Assembly (NCBI RefSeq): GCF_003063645.1
Contig: NZ_NESJ01000002.1
Coordinates: 1-64,000 of the forward strand
Length of the DNA: 64,000 nt
Direction: 5' to 3'
DNA from: Limnohabitans sp. 2KL-51
GTDB taxonomy: Bacteria; Pseudomonadota; Gammaproteobacteria; Burkholderiales; Burkholderiaceae_C
The position numbers and the translations under genes are program-made. The notes beneath the pieces are model-generated. The model was given only the letters and a program-made list of their open reading frames with translations. It made no database searches and was not told where the DNA came from. Each line of letters starts with the position of its first letter. Within the stretch, counting starts at the first letter, position 1. Positions 58,019 through 64,000 of this stretch are shown here, piece by piece.

Positions 58019-58162
58019 TTGATCTGGCCCTGTGAAATTTGGATGGACCATTTTGATGTTGACCATGCGTAAATTGTTGTCTTTGTAGGAGCCCACCCCT
58101 GTGGGCGATGGCTTGCAGGGCGTGCTCCACACACATCGCCCACAGGGTGGACTCCTACAAAA
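58019..58162 (-). repeat. Composite REPIN-like element with outer box
   Basis: The outer box TTGATCTGGCC is at 58019-58029. The arms TTTGTAGGAGCCCACCCCTG (58083-58102) and CACAGGGTGGACTCCTACAA (58141-58160) enclose the loop hairpin read on the other strand (GCAGGGCGTGCTCCACACAC). The 270-bp gap before the next gene holds nothing else that I can recognise. Confidence 0.85.
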
Positions 58163-58280
58163 AAAACGCTATCCCCTCAATAATTTTCAAGACTTCATCG
58201 GGCTGGATCCACAACGAGCCAGCGCCTTCGGCGGCGACAATCGGGCAGCCGGAAAGATAATCCCGGGTTGGAGTGGGCTG

Positions 58281-58661
58281 ATGAATTTGCAATTGCTTGA
58301 TTTTGACTGCAGCGAGGATGCCGAGGGCGTGGTCTGCTGGGATGCGCTGGCGCAACCTGCGCCCCAACACAAAACGGCTTTGTTGCAAGAGGTCGCGCAG
58401 GTGCTGCGCTGGGCACACGGCTTTGACCACGAAGGCCCTGGCCCCCTGGAAAACGGTGCCAACTGGGATTTTGACCTGCAGGTCACGCTGCTGGGCCACG
58501 ACGGCAAGCCCCAAGTGGCCACGCCCCGCTTTGTGCCCAGCACCGGGCAGCTGAGCCTTTTGCCCGAGCCGGTCAACACGCAAAGCCTCTCACTGAGCCT
58601 GTCCTTGAGTGGCACGCCTGGTTTTGTGCAGGCCTTTCGCACCCAGTTCGAGCAGGCATGA
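58281..58661 (+). CDS. Conserved hypothetical protein next to the chromate transporter
   Basis: A 126-residue protein with no family that I recognise. It is acidic, begins MNLQLLDFDCSEDAEGVVCW and contains PRFVPSTGQLSLLPEP. GGAG lies seven bases before the ATG at 58281. Upstream in-frame codons belong to the repeat element. Its stop overlaps the chrA start (ATGA), so it is co-translated with the transporter. It shows no signal peptide or membrane segment. Confidence 0.72.
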   Translation: MNLQLLDFDCSEDAEGVVCWDALAQPAPQHKTALLQEVAQVLRWAHGFDHEGPGPLENGANWDFDLQVTLLGHDGKPQVATPRFVPSTGQLSLLPEPVNTQSLSLSLSLSGTPGFVQAFRTQFEQA

Positions 58662-60058
58662 ACGCCCCTCAAGCATCGGACGCACCCGAGGTCCCCAGCT
58701 TCAGGGCGGCGATCAAGTTCTGGTTCTGGCTGGGCTGCATGAGCTTTGGCGGCCCGGCCGGGCAAATCGCGCTGATGCACGAAGAGCTGGTGGTGCGCCG
58801 CCGCTGGATTTCAGAAAAGCGCTACCTGCATGCCTTGAATTACTGCATGCTGCTGCCTGGGCCGGAAGCACAGCAACTGGCCACTTACACCGGCTGGTTG
58901 ATGTACGGCACGCGCGGGGGCATTGCAGCGGGCGCCCTGTTTGTGCTGCCGTCTTTGGTGCTGCTGATCGTGCTGAGCTGGGCCTACACCGCTTGGGGGC
59001 AACACCCTTGGGGGCAAGCGCTGCTGTGGGGCCTGAAGCCCGCGGTCACCGCATTGGTGTTGCAAGCTGCGCACCGTTTGGCCATGCGCAACTTGAAAGC
59101 CCGCTGGTTGTGGGCGCTGGCGGTGCTGTCCTTGCTGGGCATGCTGTGGGGTCTGCCCTTTGTTTGGATCATTGCGGGTGCAGCGGCCACAGGCTATTAC
59201 ATGTCGCGTCAGCCATCAGGTCTTCAAGACCCCGCCCAGGCTGGCCCAGAGCCCACCCGCGGCGCCAAGGCGGAGCAGGACACTCGCCCCACAGAATCGA
59301 ATGTCACGAGCCCACCGCAAGAGACCCGAGCAGCCCCGGCCTGGCTGGACGACGACACGCCCGCCCTCGCGCACACGCACTACAGCCACCCGCGACTGGT
59401 GCGCGCGCTGGCCTGGGGGGTGGGATTGTGGGCTGTGACCCTGGGCCTGATCGCGCTGGTGTTCGGGCTCGGCCACACCCTCACGCTGATGGGTGGTTTT
59501 TTCACGCAAGCGGCTTTGCTGACCTTCGGCGGCGCCTACGCAGTGCTGCCGTTTGTGACGCAAACGGCCGTGGGCCAGTATGGCTGGCTGACGGCGGCGC
59601 AAATGATGGACGGGCTGGCTCTGGGCGAGAGCACACCGGGACCGTTGATCATGGTGGTGGCGTTTGTGGGGTTTTTGGGCGGACACAGCCAAGCCTTGTT
59701 GGGCCACCCAGTGCTTGGCGGCATCGTGGCGGCCTGTGTGGTGACCTGGTTCACCTTCCTGCCCTCCTTCGTGTTCATTTTGGCAGGCGGCCCGCTGGTG
59801 GAGTCCACTCGCCACATGCCCTCACTGGCCGGGCCCTTGCGGGGCATCATGGCGGCCGTGATCGGGGTGATCGTGCACCTGGCGGGTGTGTTTGCTCGCC
59901 AAACCTGGCTGCCCGGGGGCTGGCACATGCTGCCCGATCTGGGGGCTTTCGCGCTGACGCTGCTGGCCACTTGGCTGCTGATCCGCAGGCAGCTGAGCGT
60001 GTTCAAGCTGTTGGGCCTTTGCACGGCACTGGGGCTGGTCAGGCAGTTGCTCGTCTGA
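58658..60058 (+). CDS. chrA: Chromate transporter, two-domain CHR type
   Basis: A 466-residue CHR-family membrane protein with two homologous halves. The first begins FWLGCMSFGGPAGQIALMHE with YCMLLPGPEAQQLATYTGWL (about residues 57-78); the second has FFTQAALLTFGGAYAVLPFV and GLALGESTPGPLIMVVAFVG. A polar linker rich in P, T and E lies at about 190-245. ChrA proteins export chromate, probably by proton antiport, and may also move sulfate-like anions. It is coupled to the small upstream gene. Confidence 0.92.
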   Translation: MNAPQASDAPEVPSFRAAIKFWFWLGCMSFGGPAGQIALMHEELVVRRRWISEKRYLHALNYCMLLPGPEAQQLATYTGWLMYGTRGGIAAGALFVLPSLVLLIVLSWAYTAWGQHPWGQALLWGLKPAVTALVLQAAHRLAMRNLKARWLWALAVLSLLGMLWGLPFVWIIAGAAATGYYMSRQPSGLQDPAQAGPEPTRGAKAEQDTRPTESNVTSPPQETRAAPAWLDDDTPALAHTHYSHPRLVRALAWGVGLWAVTLGLIALVFGLGHTLTLMGGFFTQAALLTFGGAYAVLPFVTQTAVGQYGWLTAAQMMDGLALGESTPGPLIMVVAFVGFLGGHSQALLGHPVLGGIVAACVVTWFTFLPSFVFILAGGPLVESTRHMPSLAGPLRGIMAAVIGVIVHLAGVFARQTWLPGGWHMLPDLGAFALTLLATWLLIRRQLSVFKLLGLCTALGLVRQLLV

Positions 60059-60148
60059 GCCCCTCACCCGTGCTCACCACGCTTTCCAAGCCACCGCCCA
60101 GCAGCCGCTTCTGTGCGTTAATGCACACCCAGAACGCCCCACCACGCC

Positions 60149-60487
60149 ATGACCGAAGAATTCCAGATCCACATTCCCCCCTCCTTCATGGCGCTGTACG
60201 TGCCGCCGGGCAAGATCAAGCCCACATTGGGCCAGCGCGATCTGGCCACGCGCTATGAGCTGTGCGAAGACCTGGCCAATTTGCTGACAGAAAAAGCCGC
60301 CAACATGCAGTTCACCCTGGGCATCACCGAAGAGCTGGTGCTGGCGCAATGCGAAACCGGACTTCTGGCCGAGCCTGCCGTGGTCACGCCCGGCGAGGCG
60401 CGCTGGGTGGTGTGCCGCCTGGCCGAGTTGCTGCAGTGGCCCATGGACCAACTCTTGCAAGCGCCCGCTCCGGGCCAACCAGTCTGA
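60149..60487 (+). CDS. Conserved hypothetical protein
   Basis: A 112-residue soluble protein beginning MTEEFQIHIPPSFMALYVPP, with YELCEDLANLLTEKA and GLLAEPAVVTPGEARWVVCR. I recognise it only as a type found in Comamonadaceae-like genomes and cannot give a function. It stops seven bases before the MATE gene, so co-transcription is likely. It has no signal peptide, membrane segment or metal motif. Confidence 0.7.
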   Translation: MTEEFQIHIPPSFMALYVPPGKIKPTLGQRDLATRYELCEDLANLLTEKAANMQFTLGITEELVLAQCETGLLAEPAVVTPGEARWVVCRLAELLQWPMDQLLQAPAPGQPV

Positions 60488-60494
60488 ATACCGC

Positions 60495-61856
60495 ATGAGC
60501 ACACCCGATTTGCAAAGGCTGCTCTCGGCCCCCATCTTGCCCACCTTGCTGCGCCTGGCCGCGCCCAATGTGCTGGCCATGGTGATGACGGTGCTGGTGG
60601 GCATTGCCGAAACCTATTACGTAGGCCGCCTGGGCACCACGCCTTTGGCGGCCATGGCCTTGGTGTTCCCGTTTGCCATGCTGACCCAAATGATGTCTGC
60701 CGGGGCCATGGGCGGGGGGGTGTCGGCGGCCATCAGCCGAGCCCTGGGTGCTGCAGACCTGCAGCGTGCAGAAAAACTGGTGCAGCACGCCTTGCTGATT
60801 GGCCTGGGCGCTGGCCTGATCTACAGCGCCCTCTTCTTGCTGTGGGGCCCTGACCTTTACGCCCTGCTGGGCGGGCGTGGTGCGGTGCAGCAGCAGGCTG
60901 TGCAATACGGCCAAGTGCTGTTTGCCGGGGCCGCTCTGTTGTGGCTGCTCAACACGCTGGCCTCCATCGTTCGGGGCACAGGCAACATGCGCGCGCCCTC
61001 TTTGGCGCTGGTGGCCACAGCGGTCTTGCAAATTGTGCTGAGCGGCGTGCTGTCCTTGGGGGCCGGACCGGTTCCCGCTCTGGGGATGGTGGGGGTAGCC
61101 CTGGGTCACATCCTGGCCACTGCGGCGGGCGTGCTGTATTTCCTGTGGTACCTGATTCGCAGTCAGGGGCGTCTGACGCTGCACCTGCAGGGCTTTGTCC
61201 TCCAGCGCAACTTGTTGGCAGACATCCTTCGGGTCGGCGCCGTGGCCTGCTTGTCACCCGTGCAATCGGTGCTGGCCATTTTAATTTTTACCGGCCTGCT
61301 GGCGCAACTGGGTACCGAGGCGCTGGCCGGATACGGCATTGGACAGAGGCTGGAGTTTTTGCTGATTCCCATCGCCTTTGGCATCGGCGTGGCCGCCGTG
61401 CCCATGGTGGGCATGGCCATGGGCGCGGGCCAGGTGGCTCGGGCGCGGCGGGTGGCCTGGGTGGCCGCGGGCGTATCGGCCCTGAACTTGGGGGTGATTG
61501 GCGCGGTGGTCACGCTGGCACCCGATGTGTGGGCGCGCCTGTTCTCACAAGACGAGGCGGTTCTGACCTACGCGCGGCAATACCTGGTGACGGCCGGGCC
61601 TGCATTCCCTTTCTTTGGCCTGGGCCTCACGCTGTACTTTGCATCGCAAGGCGCAGGCCAAGTCATCGGACCGGTGCTGGCGGGCACAGTGCGGCTGGTG
61701 TTGGTGGCGGGCGGGGGCTGGTGGTTGGCGCAACACCAAGGCACAGCGGACAACTTTTATGTGCTGGTGGCGTGGGCCATGCTGCTGTATGGCTTAGCCA
61801 CCGCTGCGGCTGTGGCCTTTACCCCCTGGACTGCCTCGGTCAAGCGGGCCCAGTAA
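60495..61856 (+). CDS. MATE-family efflux transporter
   Basis: A 453-residue permease with twelve membrane segments in two bundles. Family marks are PTLLRLAAPNVLAMVMTVLV at the N-terminus, ETYYVGRLGTTPLAAMALVF and, in the second half, VACLSPVQSVLAILIFTGLL with GIGVAAVPMVGMAMGAGQ. MATE pumps expel cationic drugs or metabolites by Na+ or H+ antiport. It converges on flgN. Confidence 0.93.
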   Translation: MSTPDLQRLLSAPILPTLLRLAAPNVLAMVMTVLVGIAETYYVGRLGTTPLAAMALVFPFAMLTQMMSAGAMGGGVSAAISRALGAADLQRAEKLVQHALLIGLGAGLIYSALFLLWGPDLYALLGGRGAVQQQAVQYGQVLFAGAALLWLLNTLASIVRGTGNMRAPSLALVATAVLQIVLSGVLSLGAGPVPALGMVGVALGHILATAAGVLYFLWYLIRSQGRLTLHLQGFVLQRNLLADILRVGAVACLSPVQSVLAILIFTGLLAQLGTEALAGYGIGQRLEFLLIPIAFGIGVAAVPMVGMAMGAGQVARARRVAWVAAGVSALNLGVIGAVVTLAPDVWARLFSQDEAVLTYARQYLVTAGPAFPFFGLGLTLYFASQGAGQVIGPVLAGTVRLVLVAGGGWWLAQHQGTADNFYVLVAWAMLLYGLATAAAVAFTPWTASVKRAQ

Positions 61857-61901
61857 ATCAAGACGGTGCTCGCCAGCCAGTCACCTACCGAGGGAGAAAA
61901 C

Positions 61902-62339
61902 TCAGGCGTCCAAAAAGGGGCTAACGCCTCGGCGTCGGGAGACTTGACCCAGGCGGTCATACAGGTCGACGGTGGCGGCCGACTCGCCTTGCAGGGCTTG
62001 CAAAGCACCCTTGACGGCTTGCAACTGGCGTTGAAGCAGTTGGATATTGCGCAAATGGTCTTGTTTGCACTGCTGCAGGTCTGCCTGCAGGTTCTGCCAC
62101 AAGACAGGCACGGGGTCTTGGCCAGCAGCCCATTGGGCAACTTGGGACAGCCGTTCCAAAATGGAGATTCTCTCTTCCTGCAAAGCCTCAAAGCCCGCCA
62201 TGTCGCGGGCTTTTAACACCTCAAACTCGAAAGCCAGCAACTCGGCCAGGCGTGCGGTATCCACCGGCGCATGGTCAAGCCACGCATCCATCGTGTCGTG
62301 ATGTGGGTCCAGCGCAGGCATGGTGGGGCTGAGGCTCAT
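61902..62339 (-). CDS. flgN: Flagellar export chaperone FlgN
   Basis: A 145-residue mostly helical protein with long Gln/Leu-rich helices (LQADLQQCKQDHLRNIQLLQ) and the FlgN-type core LLAFEFEVLKARDMAGFEAL. FlgN escorts the hook-filament junction proteins FlgK and FlgL to the export gate. It lies seven bases after flgM, the usual pairing, which supports the assignment despite low sequence conservation. Confidence 0.85.
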   Translation of the reverse strand: MSLSPTMPALDPHHDTMDAWLDHAPVDTARLAELLAFEFEVLKARDMAGFEALQEERISILERLSQVAQWAAGQDPVPVLWQNLQADLQQCKQDHLRNIQLLQRQLQAVKGALQALQGESAATVDLYDRLGQVSRRRGVSPFLDA

Positions 62340-62346
62340 GCCAAAC

Positions 62347-62649
62347 TCATTCCTTGATCATTTTTTCAATGGCCAAGAAATTTTCGGCAATGCGGCGCGT
62401 GTCAATGGGGTATTGACCCTTTTGGATGGCCTCTTTGATGGCCTCCACCTTGGCCCGGTCGAATTCTGGCTCTTGCATGGCTTTTTGCGCAACAGCGCTC
62501 AGTTTGACTTCGTCCGCCTGGGGCGCCAATACCTTGGTCAGGCCTTCGGACGCAACGTCCGAGTCGCGCTCCTGGGCCTTCGCAGACACCTGCCGATTGG
62601 ACGCGTCCATTTGGGCAACCCGGCGAAAACTAGAGATGGGATCAGTCAT
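62347..62649 (-). CDS. flgM: Anti-sigma-28 factor FlgM
   Basis: A 100-residue FlgM with a disordered N-terminal part and the sigma-28-binding helices at the C-terminus (DEVKLSAVAQKAMQEPEFDR, then AKVEAIKEAIQKGQYPIDTR, then RIAENFLAIEKMI). It holds sigma-28 inactive until the hook is finished and FlgM is exported. The ATG at 62649 follows AAGAGAA. A sigma-28-type promoter is found 55-81 bp upstream, giving the classical autoregulated flgM. Confidence 0.93.
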   Translation of the reverse strand: MTDPISSFRRVAQMDASNRQVSAKAQERDSDVASEGLTKVLAPQADEVKLSAVAQKAMQEPEFDRAKVEAIKEAIQKGQYPIDTRRIAENFLAIEKMIKE

Positions 62650-62703
62650 GATGATTCTCTTTTCTGGTCTCTTTTTGTTGAGCAGAAACCTCGCTCGTAA
62701 ACA

Positions 62704-62730
62704 GAATCGGCACCTGATTCTAGAACTTGA
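62704..62730 (-). promoter_or_regulatory. Sigma-28 (FliA) promoter of flgM
   Basis: On the minus strand TCAAGTTC (62730-62723), an 11-base spacer and GCCGATTC (62711-62704) closely match the sigma-28 consensus TAAAGTTT-N11-GCCGATAA. Position and spacing are right for transcription of flgM-flgN. Confidence 0.85.
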
Positions 62731-62773
62731 GCCCAACACGCGTTTATTTTCTTAAATTTCATCTTTTGGCATT

Positions 62774-63592
62774 TCAAAGGCCTTGGACCTGATTGGGACC
62801 TTTGACCAGCCCCGTCAGCATGCGCCCGGAATCGCGGTTTTTGAGCTTGATTTGCTCGCCATAGCGACCGTCTTGCTGCGCTTCTACACGGGCCGAGATC
62901 TGGAAACCCTGGGCTTGCCCGATCGACATCAGCACCATTTGGCCTCTTTTGACGAGCAAAGTGGGTCGAATGTCTTGACTTCGCAGCGGGGTATCGGGGC
63001 GCACATCGCGCACCACCTCACTGTGCAAAATTTGTGAAACTTGTTCCAACACATTGACGGGCATGCTGGATGTATCGGCATCCACCAGACGAACATGAGC
63101 CTCGGTCAAGGTCATGCCGCGCTGCAGCGGGACGGCAGCTACCAGAACCTGGCGTTTCTCCACCGGGGCGGGCTCTGCCTTGACGGGACCAGCCGGAACC
63201 GCCACGCGCCCGGTCACAGCCACACGCACATAAAGCTGCCACGCCGGTTGGGCACAGCGAACGCGGATGGTATCGGGGCTGGCAAAGGGCAGATCCATGG
63301 CCAGGGGACCGGTGCAGGCCTTGACCTGCAGGCGCGGGTCCAGGGGGGCGAGCACCACCGACTCGGCTGGGACCGATTGGGTTTGCACCACCCAATCGAG
63401 CACCGACTTTTGCAGCGCCATAGCAGGTGAAGCAGGTGAAGCAGGGATCGCAGCCCAGGCCGGAACGCCGAACCAACAGAAAACCGCTCCGAGCCAGAGG
63501 CCACGAAGCATGACCTGATCCAGAAGTCGGCACAGCATTTGCATGGAGGGTTTCATAGGTGTGAAAGTTTTGACAGTGTTCATGATTGACAT
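62774..63592 (-). CDS. flgA: Flagellar P-ring assembly chaperone FlgA
   Basis: A 272-residue periplasmic protein with a signal peptide (MLRGLWLGAVFCWFGVPAWA, about residues 28-47). The SAF-type C-terminal domain is clear: VLVAAVPLQRGMTLTEAHVR, then LVKRGQMVLMSIGQAQGFQI, then NRDSGRMLTGLV. FlgA assists FlgI polymerisation into the P ring. Several in-frame ATGs exist (63592, 63583, 63556); the one at 63556 would shorten the unusual pre-signal stretch. It is upstream of flgM on the same strand and divergent from the gene at 63640. Confidence 0.92.
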   Translation of the reverse strand: MSIMNTVKTFTPMKPSMQMLCRLLDQVMLRGLWLGAVFCWFGVPAWAAIPASPASPAMALQKSVLDWVVQTQSVPAESVVLAPLDPRLQVKACTGPLAMDLPFASPDTIRVRCAQPAWQLYVRVAVTGRVAVPAGPVKAEPAPVEKRQVLVAAVPLQRGMTLTEAHVRLVDADTSSMPVNVLEQVSQILHSEVVRDVRPDTPLRSQDIRPTLLVKRGQMVLMSIGQAQGFQISARVEAQQDGRYGEQIKLKNRDSGRMLTGLVKGPNQVQGL

Positions 63593-63639
63593 CTACCAAG
63601 CAAAAACGAGACCAGCCCCCGGAAACACCCACCACCGAC

Positions 63640-64000
63640 ATGAGCAACCTGTTGCCCCCTTTGCCCAGCCTGCCGGCGCTGAGCCCCCCTGCCCCAACGG
63701 GCAGCGGAGGACTGCTGCCCGCGTCGGGCCGGAGCGGGGCCTTCGGGCAGGTGCTGGCGGAGGTGTCCCCCCGCAGTGGCCTGGTCAAAGCGCAGGAAGG
63801 CGACACCTTGATTGGCCTGGTCAAGGCCCATTACCGACAAAATCAGCAGCCCATCACCGAGCATCAGGCCATGCGCCTGGCCCACCAAGTGGCCGCACGC
63901 AACCAGATTGACAACCCAAACCTGATCCTGACGGGTCAAAAAATCGATTTCTCTAGTCTGCTCATGCCGGCTCTGGCACGGGGTGAAGCCCCTGGGCCTC
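63640..64000 (+). CDS. LysM-like domain protein, start only (runs off the right edge)
   Basis: The first 120 residues are visible. A Pro/Leu/Ser-rich leader (MSNLLPPLPSLPALSPPAPT) has no export signal. A LysM-like segment at about residues 50-105 follows: VKAQEGDTLIGLVKAHYRQN, then MRLAHQVAARNQIDNPNLIL, then TGQKIDF. Its position, divergent from flgA at the edge of a flagellar block, suggests a flagellum-associated peptidoglycan enzyme such as a FlgJ-like or lytic transglycosylase protein, but the catalytic part lies outside the window. Confidence 0.75.
   Translation, partial: MSNLLPPLPSLPALSPPAPTGSGGLLPASGRSGAFGQVLAEVSPRSGLVKAQEGDTLIGLVKAHYRQNQQPITEHQAMRLAHQVAARNQIDNPNLILTGQKIDFSSLLMPALARGEAPGP

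Noticed and set aside
1-64000. CRISPR array, prophage or conjugative element
   Set aside because: No regularly spaced repeats, cas, phage structural or transfer genes were seen; the REPIN-like repeats are spaced irregularly by kilobases.

Overview
The window looks like a chromosomal segment of a GC-rich betaproteobacterium of the Burkholderiales, probably Comamonadaceae (Limnohabitans/Rhodoferax-like). The reasons are the four Bug-type (TctC) solute receptors, several CaiB/BaiF CoA-transferases, the cysI-DUF934-cysHDN sulfur cluster, the free-standing 7Fe ferredoxin and the flgMNA block. The lineage is inferred from gene content and style; no 16S gene is present.

Layout. (1) 1-8222, minus strand: a tightly packed CoA-thioester catabolic operon (CoA-transferase III, MaoC-like hydratase, two Bug receptors, a second CoA-transferase III, two adjacent acyl-CoA dehydrogenases, a crotonase), with a LysR gene divergent at 8288. 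(2) 9340-13423: an N-acyl-D-amino-acid deacylase-like amidohydrolase, another Bug receptor and a third CoA-transferase. (3) 13747-17269: an acyltransferase, a Tat-exported PhoX-like phosphatase and a glycerophosphodiesterase, suggesting phospholipid and phosphate scavenging. (4) 17489-18427: an orphan AerR/PpaA-like vitamin-B12/heme-type regulator. (5) 18570-27429: surface-glycan genes, including a Stealth phosphotransferase, a flippase, two glycosyltransferases and a glycosyltransferase-phosphoglycosyltransferase fusion. (6) 27589-30631: dsbB, fpr, yggX and a one-domain mnmC. (7) 30912-34742: an FMN glutamate-synthase-like protein, a SPOR protein and an EamA permease. (8) 34837-42862: assimilatory sulfate reduction (tauE-like, cysI, DUF934, cysH, cysD, cysN), then fdxA and a ferredoxin-NADP reductase. 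(9) 42898-45234: a TPP riboswitch in front of a TonB-dependent receptor. (10) 45314-49084: tRNA-Asn followed by a 3.7 kb islet (LysR, Bug, hydrolase) bounded by a 25-bp repeat of the tRNA 3' end. (11) 49135-54230: a GntR-controlled TRAP transporter operon with an aldo/keto reductase. (12) 54317-61856: an XRE regulator, SDR, EamA permease, cyclase-family hydrolase, chromate transporter and MATE pump. (13) 61902-64000: flgN, flgM, flgA and the start of a LysM-like gene.

Nine copies of a REPIN-like inverted repeat (palindromic core AGCCCACCCC-TGTGGGCGA) occupy intergenic spaces. Three separate the cysI, DUF934, cysH and cysD genes. Several others carry a conserved loop hairpin, and four carry an outer TTGATCYGGCC-type box that I do not recognise from described families. 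The strongest leads are the riboswitch-controlled receptor (probable thiamine-compound uptake), the tRNA-Asn islet and this composite repeat family.
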